Numbered from the stretch's first letter, positions 1 to 11,956 are shown. The stretch is 64,000 bases of DNA from Chamaecyparis obtusa (GCA_027943335.1 BSBK01002053.1:124001-188000), one strand, 5' to 3'. The notes: generated by a model from the sequence alone, not told the origin. Numbers and translations: made by a program.

Positions 1-898
1 ACAGATGGGTGGTCCTCTTCTGTCTTGACTGGTCTGCAGCTTATAGTACCTTGTTGTGTGTCCAAAGTTATTTCACTTTTGACATATAATTTTGGTTGCA
101 GTTTCTTCTCTGATATAATCTTTCTTATACATGGATTGATCAGGTTTTCTACAATTTGCCTTTTTGTGTCCATACTCATAGCAATTAAAATAGTTGCTAG
201 TAAAGGGTTTAGAATTACCATTACTCCTACAGTCTCTTTTCATGTGACCAACTTTGTTGCATCCGAAACATTTACGTCTGAAGGGTTTGAATTATTCTCT
301 GTAATCTTCATTTGTAGGTCTTTCTTTTGGAATAGATTTTTCCTCATTCCTAGCTTCATTTGATTCTTCTTGAGTTCTTGAACTTCCAGCTTCATTTGGT
401 CCACTTATGTTACCTTTAGTTCTTTTATCATTTTTCTTGTCATTTCTTACATGTAACCCCTCAATAAGTAGTCTAGCTTGAGTGAGTTCACCTTTGATGA
501 TCTGATTGTAATTATCCAATTCTTGATATTTATCTCTGTAATGCTCAAGTTTAGTCTTCATATTGTCTATCTGAAGGTTGGCTTGTTTTATTTACTCTTC
601 AACTTTATTTCTTTCATCTTTCTCATTTTGAATCTCCTTGATCATCAAGAGATTGATTTGTTCTTTTTCTTGCTCCAGCATCTTTACTTTGTCTGATGTG
701 TCATTGTTAGAGCTTTCTTTGATTTTCTCCATAAGGTCTTATCTTTGATCTTTTATAGTCACAAGTTGTTCTTTGAGTTTCCTCATGAAACCTGCTGCTC
801 TCTTTAATTTGAATTTTAATTCACCATTTTCAGCTTTCATCTTATCCAGATCTTCAAGTGTAGTTTCAAAGTTTACTTGAAAGTCTTCTGAATCCATT
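1..898 (-). pseudogene. gag: Ty1/Copia Gag, coiled-coil with zinc knuckles (partial)
   Basis: Read on the minus strand, an ATG at 898 opens a charged, Leu/Lys/Glu-rich frame (starting MDSEDFQVNFETT) that looks like a long coiled coil, then a Ser/Asn/Glu-rich linker. A CCHC zinc knuckle follows near 240-285 (CFGCNKVGHMKRDC, spacing C-x2-C-x4-H-x4-C). A second knuckle keeps only its last three ligands (NCYEYGHKKANC) and a third is degenerate. Such Gag proteins form the retrotransposon particle and bind its RNA. The frame has stops near 735, 590 and 290, so it is broken. It starts about 60 bases inside the adjacent LTR and primer site, which supports the start. No UBN2-type Gag core is seen before the coiled coil, unlike the Copia Gag at 10483. 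The rest of the element lies beyond the window start. Confidence 0.8.
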
Positions 899-942
899 AT
901 GATCTCCCTTAAGCTATTAAGTTTTCTCTCAAAGGGCCAATA

Positions 943-956
943 GATTTGATACCAAT
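943..956 (-). other. Primer binding site of the Copia element at 1-1995
   Basis: On the minus strand the LTR end (CTAACA) is followed by ATTGGTATCAAATC. The TGGTATCA core matches the usual plant Copia site for initiator methionine tRNA priming. The site places the element's internal part to the left. Confidence 0.75.
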
Positions 957-1995
957 TGTTAGGATTGAGTAATATTGAGAGGGGGGGTGAATCAATATTA
1001 CAAAACTTTACTTTAAACTTTAAAAAATTATAAATAATCTAAAGTAATGTGGAAATGAAAAGAACATATAAGCATAACACATTACTAATGAAACCATGAT
1101 TTGTTCTTGAGGAAACCCTGATTAAAGGGAAAACCCCAGTGGGGATGGTACCCAAAAATATGCACTAAAGTATAATGTCTCTATTAAGAGATTTAGCCTT
1201 GTTAGGTGCTGATTGTTACATAGTATATTTCCTTTCTAGAGGATTACAAAAACCTTGTTAGCAGCATACAAAACACCTGGTTAAAGGTGGTGAACACACT
1301 GCTCTTACAATCAATACTATCCAAAAAATAGTTCACAAAAGGGAACAATACAAGAAGTTATCTTGCTTAGATAGTTCTAGTTATAGCTCTGCCTCTTACT
1401 AATCTTGCATCTGACTTATGCTATATTCTTCATAGCTTCATATCATATCACACTTTCTTTAACAAGAGTAATATGTACTTATACAAAATTGGCCTTCCAG
1501 TCGACTTCACAAAATGTCATTCTTAATATAGCAAAAACTTGTGCAAATGATATGTATGGAGTCGGTGCTCTTATATTACCAAAGAGTCAGAACTATACTT
1601 TATTTACATGACTTAGCAGATTATCATATTCATCATGCTTTCCTTAATAATTGCAACTATTCATGTACCTTGATATGTTGTTTTAGTGTCTTCGCATACC
1701 TTTCGAACACTGTATCTCATACACTAGCTATCCAAAACTTATGTGATCTTAGCTGAAGCATTTACATGTACCAAAATAATTCTAGTTAACTTCGCAAGCC
1801 ATAATACCTTATATGTCTTCATCGCTAACCAAAACTGTGGCACTGTACCCTATTTTCCTGATTCTGGACTTAGACATTTTCATGACTGTGAATCCAGTAG
1901 CAATCTCCACAACATGCAATCATACTTACATAAGTGTTGCCATAAATGAAAACCCATAGAAGATTTCCAGTACTCTAAAACATCACATGCCAACA
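957..1995 (-). repeat. 5' LTR of a minus-strand Copia element
   Basis: On the plus strand it starts TGTTAGGATTGAG at 957 and ends CATGCCAACA at 1995, so on the minus strand it runs TGTTGG...CTAACA with proper TG/CA ends. It carries the GATTCACC-polyC-TCTCA motif shared by other Copia LTRs here (965-990) and is followed on the minus side by a primer site and Gag. Length is 1039 bp. It contains short open frames (1405-1949) with no family similarity, read as chance. Its right edge abuts the chromovirus integrase fragment, so it probably inserted into that gypsy copy; the matching duplication would lie before the window. Confidence 0.8.
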
Positions 1996-2610
1996 TGATT
2001 TACATTCCTAAGAAACCTTGGAGTGATATTAGTATGGATTTTGTTCTTGGCTTACCAATGATAGAAAGAGGTAATGACTCTATATTTGTTGTTGTGGATA
2101 GATTTTCTAAAATCACACATTTCATACCCTTTAGGAAAACATTAGATGCAATACATATAGGAGATCTTTTCTTTAAGGAGATTTTTAGGTTGCATGGATT
2201 ACCAAGGAGTATCATGTCTGACCAAGACAATAAGTTTGTTGATTATTTCATGAAGACTCTATGGAAAAAGTTGGGTACTGAGTTGAAGTATAGTTCTACA
2301 TTTCATCCACAGACTGATGGACAAACATATGTTATAAATAGAAGTTTGGGTAATCTATTGAGATGCTTAGTTGGAGACAAACCAAGTAATTGGGATTCAA
2401 TGTTGGCACAAGAAAAATTTCATATAATAATCCAGTGACTAGGAGTACTATAAAAACACCTGTTGAGATTATTAATGGTACACAACTAAGAGGTATATCA
2501 TATTTGAAGAACACTGCTAGAGAAGAGAAGAGAAGAGAAGAGCCGAAGGAGAAGAATTTTCTAATTTCATGAAGACATTGCATGAGGAAGTGAAATGTAA
2601 GTTGCAATGA
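1996..2610 (+). pseudogene. pol: Ty3/Gypsy chromovirus-type integrase fragment
   Basis: The frame from 1995 shows integrase core signatures typical of plant chromoviruses: [53 protein letters not shown] and [11 protein letters not shown]. The first two catalytic Asp (MDFV, SDQD) are present. The third position, normally Glu just after TDGQT, reads Tyr, so the DDE triad is broken. A frameshift near 2420 moves the frame, after which [16 protein letters not shown] continues the family. Similarity fades near 2610, after a short AGAAG repeat (2516-2541). The N-terminal part is missing, cut by the Copia LTR on its left. This is a dead remnant of a lineage different from the TAT elements elsewhere in the window. 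Confidence 0.85.
2516..2541 (+). repeat. AGAAG microsatellite
   Basis: About five tandem AGAAG units, inside the charged C-terminal part of the gypsy integrase fragment. Confidence 0.8.
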
Positions 2611-3149
2611 AGGTCATTTGGATGGATGGAAGGTTCTCAAGGATGTGTTCATTTGTTGACTTGCATATGGGAAAGGATAAATGGATTGTGAACTAGTGGA
2701 TGGAGGAATATATGGAGCTAAAATGGATGGAAGGGGTGAATGAGGAGGTATACATTTGGATTTAGGTTTTGAAGGGACACTGACACCTTGAGAGTGATCT
2801 TTAGGACTGAGGTTAGGACCTTTAGACTTTTATTTGACATGAAAGGGTTTTAATATATCTTGCTCATGGATGCTTAACCCTTTGACTTGATATTTATTTT
2901 GAACAATAGGATACTTTCTACAAGACGCAATTTTATTTTGAGGTGGATATGATATAGAAGAAATGATAGGAGCATGAAGTGACATAGACTTTATAGAACT
3001 AGTAGAACTCATTTTAAGTGTAAGGGGTTCATGAACATCTTGCATAAATGTGTTTTCAACATTAGGGGGATCAGGAGGAATAAGGGGATCTTGTGATGGA
3101 ATAGGAATAGTGGTAGGGTGATCTAGTGGAATAGAATCTTGCAAATGAT

Positions 3150-3360
3150 ATGGAAGATAAGGGAAAAGACATGAAGGAATGGATAGATCTTAAGGATGAT
3201 CCAAAGGGATGATAGGATCTTGTGGAGGATACAAAGGGATGATGGGATATTTTGGACATGAGGGTGAAGGGATACTTTGATCTTGACTTGAAATGGGATC
3301 ATTATAAAGGATGGAAGGGAGGATGTGATCTTGCTTAGGAAATGGAAGTTCAATGGGACT
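3150..3360 (-). repeat. Imperfect short tandem repeats
   Basis: The plus strand repeats GGGATGATGGGATCTTGTGG-like units of roughly 30 to 40 bases. They produce the repeated minus-strand peptide motif QDPIIPL. Confidence 0.5.
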
Positions 3361-4114
3361 TGGAAGGGCATTTTTTTCTTGACATTGAAGGGGTTAATAT
3401 TGTATAGGAGAGCTCAGGATAATAGAATGCTGGTCAAAAATTGGAAGGGATTGGTCGTCATTGGAATCTTGATCCTAATTTGTTTCAGGACTTGTTTCTT
3501 CTTGCTTTGGTTCTCCCCCTTGACATGGGGTTTGAATTGGGATATGTATGGGAGACTTTGGAAAGGGATCAATGTTTTGACATGGGCATGATGGAATTTT
3601 CATGGGACTCTTTGGAAAGGGATCAATGTTTTGCAATGGAGGGAAACTTTGAATAGGACTATCTTGAATAGGATTGATTGCAAATGGAGGACATGGTGGA
3701 ATTGGATCTATCATTTGGGACGTATGATTGTGGTTTTCATCATGAATGGGACTACCTTGAGTTTCTTGTATGGATAGCCCTTGGAAGGATTCATCACTGG
3801 AAATGTGACTTGAAGGTGATGGAGGAAATGGCTCTTGTGAAACTTTAGGAGATAAAGGGAAGGAAGGTGACATGGATGTTTCTTGCAAGTCAATTACTTG
3901 ATGGGAAATGGGTATATTATCGATGTGATTATTTTGGGATGAGCCATTTCTAGAGATGGTTCAATTACTTGTTTCATCATCTCCATATATACAATCCAAT
4001 TTTTGAATAAACTATTTGAAGTTTTAGGTTTGAATTTTCTTTGCTTGGTTAATCTTATTGGTGATATCTCTTCAATATTTACATGTTGTGAAGTGTGTAT
4101 TGATAGATCATTAT

Positions 4115-5366
4115 CCACAAGAGGTTTCTCATCAATTATCCTTGATTGATGTCCAAAACATGTCATGCTTGAACTTGTGCTTATTTGAGAAAAACTTGGC
4201 ATAAAAGGTTATGAAATTGTTTGAGGGACATTAGATCACATTGGAATAAATATTGGTTCATAATTTGGTGGTAGTCCTAATTGGATTATTCCATGCTCTA
4301 GTTCAAAGGCTTGATTTTGAACTTGTTTGAATGATTGCCTTGGGACTTGGTTGACCGAATTTTTGTCTTGAATGTAATTGGATTGTGTTTGGTTTAAGTT
4401 TTATTTTGCTTCATCTAGATGTGAAAGAAGTTTAGGCATCTTTTATTTTTCAATGAGAGATAGTAGGTTTGTTTCACCAAAAATTTTATTATCCATCATC
4501 GTATTAACCTTTTCATCCAAGATTTTATTTTCTTTATCCAATTTTGCTTGCAACATTTGGATCAGGTATGTGTGAGAATGATGTGATTGATCATTATATT
4601 GTGTTAATGTTATTTTTCTTGAATTAGGAAGTGTTTGGATCCCTTGTCTTGGAGGGTATATGATGTTTGAGTCACAACCTTGTGTTTGAAAAGGTATACT
4701 TTGTCTAGGATCAAATGGTATTTGTGTGTTATTAAATGATCCACAAGAGGTTTCTCATCAATTATCCTTGATTGATGTCCAAAATATGTCATGCTTGAAC
4801 TTGTGCTTATTTGAGAAAAAACTTGGCATAACAGGTTGTGAAATTGTTTGAGGGACATTTGATCACATTGGGATAAATATTGGTTCATAATTTGGTGGTA
4901 GTCCTAATTGGATTATTCCATGCTCTAGTTCAAAGGTTTGATTTGGAACTTGTTTTAGTGATTGCCTTGGGACTTGGTTGACCAAATTTTTGTCTTGAAT
5001 GTAATTGGATTATGTTTGGTTGAAGTTTTATTTTTCTTCATCTAGCTATGAAAGAAGTTTAGGCATCTTTGATTTTTCAATGAGAGATAGTAGTTTTGTT
5101 TCACCAAAAATTTTATTATCCATCATTGTATTAACCTTTTCATCCAAGATTTTCTATTCTTTATCCAATTTTGCTTACAACTTTTGGATCAAGTATGTGT
5201 GATACTGATGTGATTGATCATTAGATTGTGTTAATGTCATTTGTCTTGAATTAGGAAGTCTTTGGATCCCTTGTCTTGGAGGGTATATGATGTTTGAGTC
5301 ACAACCTTGTGTTTGAAATGGTATACTTTATCTAGGATCAAAGGGTATTTTTGTGTTACCACTTGA
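4115..5366 (-). repeat. 626-bp tandem duplication
   Basis: Copy 1 (4115-4740) and copy 2 (4741-5366) both begin CCACAAGAGGTTTCTCATC and run in parallel to GGATCAAA(T/G)GGTATTT near their ends, with scattered substitutions and small indels. The duplication lies within the Pro/Gln-rich region of G5. Confidence 0.85.
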
Positions 5367-6094
5367 AATATTCATAAATTTGGTAAGAACCTTGTTGCCT
5401 TCTTACAATTAACATGATGACTAAATGCAAAATGCAACTTAGGAGATATGAAAATGTACAACTTTTTTGGATTTTTAAAATTTTGAATTATTAAAATGCA
5501 ACTATGTTTTTTGGATTATGAAAGGCTTTTGAAATGGTATGAAAATGCAACTTAGGATTTGGACTTTGGATTTTGGACTTCGAAAATGTAAATTATACAA
5601 ACTATGTTTTTTGTAATTTTTGGACTTCGACAAAACCTTTGGAAAATAAAAATCTAAGGTTATAACCTTAGGAAATTGAATAGGGATCTTGCCTTTAAAA
5701 GAGATCAAAATAACAAGGACAATTTGATAAAAGGGACTACGTCAAATCCAACATGACAAAGATAGAGTTTGACAAAAGGACAATTTTGAGAAGAGGGATA
5801 TAGGGACTAAGTCAAGATCTTATTTTCAAAAACTTAAGGAGAGACTGTAAAATTTGGATTTTTGTGGGATTTTGCAAAAGCTTTTAAAAGTTATAAATGC
5901 AAAATGCAATAGGACTAAAATTGTGACTAAAATGAGGACTATAATGGGGATCAAAAGTTGCAAATGCAAGAGGGATACTGAAAATTATGCAAGGACTATG
6001 ATATGAAAATGAATGCAAATTATGACTCCTACACATGCCACAAGGCTCCAAGGTTAATGTTTTGAAAGTCCATGTTCAAAAGGGTTTTCAATCA

Positions 6095-6245
6095 AGATAT
6101 TTGTGACTGAATGAATGTTTAGGATAGTTTTGAAAGGTTTCGTAAATGTTTTTGGAATGTCTTGGAATGTTTTTGACAATGTTTTGAATGTTTTGTAAGG
6201 TTTTATGAGTGTTTTGAAAGTTTTTTGTAAATGTTTAAAATATTT
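6095..6245. repeat. AATGTTTTG-type short tandem repeat
   Basis: Some eight imperfect units of the form GGAATGTTTTTGA or AATGTTTTGTAAGG in succession. Confidence 0.6.
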
Positions 6246-7209
6246 GAACACTCACACAAGACACATCAAGAAGAATATTTTTTGTAAAACATGAAACACA
6301 CACACTACAACCTAGGCTGGAAGGACAATATTTATTGAATTCCCAAATGAGCTAAGTTTATCTGCACCTACTCATAGCGGATAGCCTAAAACATTAGAGG
6401 TACAGGCTCCCCCTTATAGTACACTCACTTATCAGGCACACCAAGCTTCAAATTCCAAGGGGCATCACTTCCCAAGGAACCTCTATCTCTACTAAGAGCC
6501 ACAAAAAGTGTGGGATGTCTTCACGGGAATGGGTGACCCCTTGCATCATTAAATAGAATAATTTTTGAAAACTAGAACAAGGATTTTAGTATGGGACATC
6601 TAGTTCAATGGGTGTGTGATAAACTCACTTGGGAGGTTTCCCAGCCTTGAGAACCAAGGGCTTACACACCACACAGGTACTAGAGGAGTGATATCACCCA
6701 GTCACACTGTCGATTGGATTATTAGTCACAATAACACATTTATAAGAGGTTTGGATGGATACCTAGCTTTGGCATGTTACCACTTGAGGTCATCCCTTGG
6801 CACATTCAAAGTGAATGCCTTGGTCCCAAGGCAGACCTCTCTTAAAGAATTGCATAGATTTATCATCAACCAAGATCTGCGAAGGTGAGGGGAGAGGATA
6901 CACCCATACAATTCTTTGGGATTACAAAGAAGGAACATCCAACACTTCAAATAAAAATGTTCATTTTAATACACCAAACTAAGTTTTTTCTAACTACAAA
7001 ACACACATGAAATTATTTAGGAAGACACACAAGTCTTCAACAACATCCTGCATCAAACATCTGTTAGTATTTTTTCAGCATGTCTTCATCCAATGATTGT
7101 CATCAGCTAAAAAATAATAATCACTAACTAGAAAAAATGCTACCCTAAGTACAAAAATAGAGAATTGACATTAGACAAAGTAGATTTACAAGTGAAAATG
7201 ACTGATCTT

Positions 7210-7390
7210 ACCAACTGCGTAGTTCAGTGGACCAACTGCACAACTCTACCAACTGTGCAACTCTGGCTACCAACTATGCATCTCTAGCTACCAACTATGC
7301 AACTTTGGCTACCAATTGCGCAACTTTACCAACTACACAACTCTGACTACCAACTAAGCAACTCTAGCTACCAACTGCACAGTTCTATAA
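7210..7390. repeat. Minisatellite of CCAACTGCGCAACTCT units
   Basis: About nine imperfect units of roughly 17 to 22 bases with the core CCAACTRYGCAACTCT and spacer GGCTA. A second, smaller cluster of the related core (CCAACTACGCAGTTTG) lies at 7818-7937. Both are in the leader of G5. Confidence 0.75.
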
Positions 7391-7817
7391 TCAGAGATGA
7401 AAATATACAATTTAGACCCTTCTTCTTGACTGTGAATTGCAAATTAACCCTATAAACATGTAAATTTGTAGAATTAGGGTTTATGGACCTATTAATCTAT
7501 AGATTAGGAATGTAATTGATCAATCTTAACCCCTAATTAAGCTAAATTGAAAATTTTGAAAATGTTTAGGACACTTGATTGACCAATTGAAATTGATTTA
7601 TTTGATTAGATCCTGACTAGATGAGGTTCATTACATTAAGAAAATTGAGATGTGAACTTCATTTTAGGTGCTCCAAAACTAAAATGAGGGTTCGTTAAGC
7701 GTTTAAAAATTGAAATGAATACAATTGAAGTTTATTTTAAGCCCTTAAAATTGATTAGGAACACTAGAAATAGATATCAAATGTAGAAAACATAGGAAAT
7801 AAGAATTGTCAAACTAG

Positions 7818-7937
7818 CCCCCCAACTGCACATTTTTGGGCCTCAACTACGCAGTTTGACCAACTATGCAACTTCTCTTACCAACTACGCAGTTTGACAA
7901 ACTATGTAGCTTCTCCAACCAAGTGTGCAGTTTGACC
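7818..7937. repeat. Second cluster of CAACTACGCAGTTTG units
   Basis: About six units related to the array at 7210-7390, separated from it by about 430 bases of unique sequence. Confidence 0.65.
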
Positions 7938-8199
7938 TATGAGCTCCTAGAAAACCTTCTAGGACCTACAAATGTACAAAAACATCAAGATTTATTAAAA
8001 AAATAGTGTATTTCATGTTAGTTTCACCAAATGTAGGATAGGAAAATGATGAAAATATGAGGCACACAAGAGGAACCATCAAAATCTAAAGTATGCATGA
8101 TCAATTATGTCCAAACACAAGAATTTGAGATAACGAAATGCAAACTATAAACAAAACTTCCTCAATCTGACAATTGATTCCTTTCTTGCTTCTCTAAAA

Positions 8200-8217
8200 G
8201 AGTAGATGTAGCTCCCA
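8200..8217 (-). other. Possible primer binding site of G5
   Basis: On the minus strand, TGGGAGCTACATCTACTC directly follows the proposed LTR end GTGTCAACA. Position and the TGG start fit a primer site. The tRNA is not recognised. Confidence 0.35.
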
Positions 8218-8921
8218 TGTTGACACAATGAGAGAATGATGTTGATAATGTGAATATAATGATGATGAGAAGATTTGAAAGAAGATGGTTAGTTGGAATT
8301 GAGAAATTTGATTTTAATTTATAGGAATTGGAGACCAAAATGCAGATTTAGAAATGATAGTGCAAATTGGAAGATTGTCATAATTATGACAAATTAAATG
8401 CACAATTTGGAATGCATAAATCAATGCAAAAATCAAGGACAAAGTGATGAGGCTAATTAGTAGGTAATGTGGAAGCCAAATTAGTCAAAAAAGGGATAGG
8501 GAAAGATGAGTGAATTATAAAGCATAATTATAAGGATTGGAAGCACAATTAGGGGAAGGGAATTTTTAAATTTAAAAACTCATTAATTCTCACCAAAAGG
8601 ACAAATTAGGAATTAAAATTTTAGAAATTCATGGAAAAGGGAACAATTAATTAATATAAAATTAATTAATTATGGGAGACATAGGAAAGGGGGGATTAAT
8701 CTAATAAATAGATTAATACAAATGGGATAAAATATGAGTTATCTATGCCAAGGGGATGAATTAGTAAAATGATTGGCCAAATTGATGATGTATGATTGAA
8801 AAGGGATTGGTCTTGAATGATAAGATAAGGGTTTGAACCAATCTTGATGATTGAAAACCGATTAGGGATCAACGTAACATCGATGAAATTTGACAATATG
8901 CATGATTGAAGATGACGAGAT
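8218..8921 (-). repeat. 5' LTR of TAT-like element G5, distal part
   Basis: Plus-strand TGTTGACACAATG at 8218 is the LTR end read on the minus strand (..GTGTCAACA). The LTR continues at 18269-18841 after the inserted Copia element C1. Summed length without C1 is about 1277 bp. The last 5 bases (GAGAT, 8917-8921) are the C1 target duplication. Confidence 0.55.
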
Positions 8922-10424
8922 TATTGGAAACTACAATTGAAATAATTGTTATATTGTCATTGATGTCAAACCCTAATTGGTAAGATAGTTACTATCTAAT
9001 AGAGTATCATATCATTTGATAAATGAAGAGGATATGAAAAGAGGAGATAACAAGAGGACCTATGGAAAGGTTGAGTTATGTGATACTTCAATGGGTACTT
9101 GATTAGTTGACACATTGACAAGGTAATGTGTTGTTTATATTTAACACAAAGTGAAAAAGAAATATTGGAAACATAGGCTTAACCAAGTAAAAGTGAAGAA
9201 TTTTAGTTTAAGCCAACTTATGCTAGTGTCGATCGAGTGCTAGTATAAGGCGAGAAAATCTAGTGTTGACCGAGCATCAGTAATTGTCCAGCGACAAATA
9301 ATTACTGAGAAAAGATAGTGTTTGCCAAGAAGGAAAGTTTTAGCGATGACCGATATATCCAGTAATGACCGAGTGTCATTAATTTATAGATTATGAAAGA
9401 ATTGAGAATCCCAATTGACATAGTTGAGTTCTTGGGATATGTAAAATGTGTTGAAATTATTAATGAATGGTATATATCATTTAATGCATGGTAAAACATT
9501 TTATGATGGATTCAAAGAGAAGTTTGGAGATGTATCTAGAATGAAAAGAAGGAGAAAAAAATGATGGAAGGATTTGATGAATCTGACCTAAACCTAAGAT
9601 CTACGAAAGAAATTAAGTGGCAAAAGATCAATCTACCTAATCAAGGAGGTATAAGGATGACCTAATTTTGAGGTTAGAGTATGAGTGGAAGAGGTTGATG
9701 TTATTGATTAATGAATCTAAGAAGAAGGCTAAGGTGAAGCTGTGAAGAGCTGAATAGACTTGTGGTGATTTCTTGAAGAGAATTCCAAGCAGATCAAAGA
9801 TGGAGATCGAAATGGAGGTTAGTCAGTAAATCAACATATGAGTGAATTAGATCTGTATCAGTAAAATGAGTTGTATATTTCAGATCAGAACCTACTGTTA
9901 CTTTCTAACTATTATATCAAACTAAATCCTTTGATCAAGGTTGACCTAACAGTCATTGTGTAAATCCTTTAATCAAGATGACATTCTGATGGAATGTTCT
10001 TAAGCCCTCTAACCAGACCACTCTTAACAAGGTGATTAAATATTTTAACAGGGTCACACCTAATAGTGTATATTGTAAACCTTTAACTGGGTTGGCTTCT
10101 CACAGAGGTCACTTTAGAAGAGTGAAAATCAGTATCATGTTACAAGTGGTTTTTTCCCAAATTGGGTTTCCATTATAAATCCTGGTGTTATACTTATATG
10201 AATGTTATTTGATGAGAATGATGTTGAAAGTTATATTCTACAAGTTAATTACTTTTGGACAGTGGACTGCAAGTTTTATGTTATTGATATATGCTAGAGA
10301 CCAAGTGAATTTTTTATTAGATCTAAGTTTGTTGAAGACCTAGAAAGTTGAATTGGTACATCTGGACCTAAGGATAATTGATTCACCCCCCCTTCTCTCA
10401 ATTATTCTAAAATCATTCTAAAAA
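8922..10424 (+). repeat. 5' LTR of C1
   Basis: Starts TATTGGAAACTACAATT (TG changed to TA) and ends CATTCTAAAA (CA changed to AA), 1503 bp. It matches the 3' LTR throughout, for example TTATATTGTCATTGATGTCA near the start and GATTCACC-polyC-CTCTCAATTATTCTAAAA at the end. It holds several GACCGAG-type motifs (9225-9375). Confidence 0.92.
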
Positions 10425-10438
10425 TTGGTATCAAGGCC
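10425..10438 (+). other. Primer binding site of C1
   Basis: ATTGGTATCAAGGC directly follows the 5' LTR. TGGTATCA is the plant Copia initiator-tRNA site with changes at the 3' side. Confidence 0.8.
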
Positions 10439-10482
10439 AAGTTGGTGCTTGTAGAGAAAAAGTTTCAATGTACTTGAAGCTA

Positions 10483-11330
10483 ATGGTCAAGATGTACAAA
10501 AAGGAGTTACCGAAGTTGAACAAGGAGAACTTCCCTGCATGGTAGAGTTTGATGAAATTTCACCTAGATGGTTTTGGTGATTCATCAAAATACTATGTGA
10601 AAAATGAATATGTAACACCTGTTGCACCTTTGCCGAGGAGATGAAATCTAAACAAGAACACAATCAGACAATATTGGAGATTGCATCTTCCCTAAGCTAT
10701 CCTGAATTTGAAGACATCAAGGACTATACTAATGCAAAGAAAATGTGGAACACTCTAGAAGCTATCTATGGTGGGGACACAAATGTGCTAAGAGAAAAAT
10801 CTAAAATTTTGAGGGGTAAGATTGATGAGATGAAAATCCAAGAAGGTAAAAATATTGCTCAGTATTGTGGAAGAATTAAGGAGGTAGCAAATGCTATTAG
10901 AGGAGCTAATGGAAACATTGATGATGAAACTGTTATCAGTAAAGTATTGAGAACTTTTCTTCCTATCTATGTTATTAGAGTTTCTATAATACAAGAATCA
11001 ATATGTAATCCTGGTAAAGTCCTAACTTTAGAAAGTCTTGTTGGTAAGCTTACTACTTTTGAGTTGTCTAATTATGATAATTTCACTATTCACAATATTG
11101 AATCTAAATTCAAGTCTCAAATGGTTCTTCATAAGTCTAAGAAGGGAAAAGAAAGATGTGTGAGTAGTGACAGTAATAGCGACAATGATAGTGACACTTC
11201 TGATGATGATCTAGATGATCTTGAGGCACTTATGGCTAGAAGGCTACTAAGAGGAAAAGAAAATTCAAAGGTAAACTTCTTATAATCTATTTTTCATGTA
11301 CCAAATTTGGCCATATTAGAGTAAGATACC
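10483..11330 (+). pseudogene. gag: C1 Gag (UBN2 type) with degenerate zinc knuckle
   Basis: The start ATG at 10483 opens MVKMYKKELPKLNKENFPAW, the N-terminal motif of Copia Gag. A stop (TGG to TAG type) follows, and a frame change near 10630 leads into the long open part 10641-11285. There YPEFEDIKDY, KKMWNTLEAIYGG and KILRGKIDEMKIQEG are typical of the UBN2 Gag domain. A Ser/Asp-rich linker precedes a zinc knuckle near 11288-11330 (FSCTKFGHIR) that has lost one Cys on each side. The protein would form the cytoplasmic particle and bind the element RNA. It sits directly after the primer site and before protease, as expected. Broken by at least one stop and one frameshift. Confidence 0.88.
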
Positions 11331-11956
11331 TTGATAGGACTGGAAAAAATGAGAGAAGGGAAATAAAGTATAAAGACAAAAGAAATGATAGAGGTCACAA
11401 GAGGTACAAAGACCACAAAGACAAAGGTAAGATATCTTGCTATATTGTTGAAGTGGAAACTAACAATGAAACTAGTGAATCTGATGAATGTGATATATAA
11501 GTTGTTTATGTTGCTATGAAATATGATTCTGATGAAGATGATAAAACTACACTTATTTCATATGTGAGTAAAGGTGATAAATGGATTATTGATAGTGGTT
11601 TCTCACATCACATGGCTGGTGATAAAAGTAAGTTTAAAACCTTAGATCATTGCAAAGGTAGAAGTGTTAACTTTGCTAATGATGCACCATATCCTCAGGA
11701 AGGAAAATGATCAATAAGATTGATTAATAAGATCAGATGTGATAATTCTTATTGGGTTGAAGGTCTTAACTATAATTTGCTAAGTTTTTCATTGTTGAAC
11801 AATATTGGTCACCAAGTTGAATTTCATCACAGAAAGGCTAAAATATTTGATACCACTGGTGAACTAATTGGAAGTGGAGAACATACAAGAGGTAATTTGT
11901 TCTATCAAGACCTATTTGAAGAAACATGTTTGTTTGCACAATTTGATGATGTATAG
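11331..11956 (+). pseudogene. pol: C1 aspartic protease region
   Basis: The open stretch from 11516 carries KWIIDSGFSHHMAGDKSKF. This is the Copia protease active-site region with the catalytic Asp-Ser-Gly intact and Phe where Cys or Ala is usual. A short frame change near 11710 leads to YWVEGLNYNLLSFSLLNNIG, the usual end of the protease. The enzyme matures the Gag-Pol polyprotein by self-cleavage. Between Gag and protease (11331-11515) lies a Lys/Asp-rich linker with stops. Confidence 0.85.

Larger units (their letters stand above)
2620..5366 (-). pseudogene. Degenerate Pro/Ser/Gln-rich coding region of element G5
   Basis: Several minus-strand open stretches in succession (4610-4888, 3894-4202, 3475-3888, 2830-3144) encode low-complexity protein rich in Pro, Ser, Ile, Asp and Gln, with repeated motifs such as QDPIIPL and IDPFPKSP. 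An upstream Lys/Glu/Leu-rich part suggests a coiled coil (IQMLQAKLDKENKILDEK). The stretches are separated by stops and frame changes. The position is downstream, on the same strand, of a long leader and an LTR of TAT type (8218-18841), so this may be the N-terminal Gag or an extra frame of that element. I do not recognise a Gag core, protease or known domain in it. It ends where the chromovirus fragment begins, so the element is truncated there. Confidence 0.4.
5367..8199 (-). other. Leader (untranslated) region of element G5, no gene
   Basis: About 2.8 kb between the G5 LTR and its degraded coding region. It contains no recognisable gene, only short chance frames. It holds simple repeats at 6095-6245 (TGTTTTGAAAGTTTT-like units), 7210-7390 and 7818-7937 (CCAACTGCGCAACTCT-like units). 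The part at 6300-6900 resembles in style the leader stretch at 50500-51200 of element G3. Confidence 0.4.

Noticed and set aside
1405..1949. Three overlapping plus-strand frames of about 70 residues
   Set aside because: They lie inside a Copia LTR and match no family.
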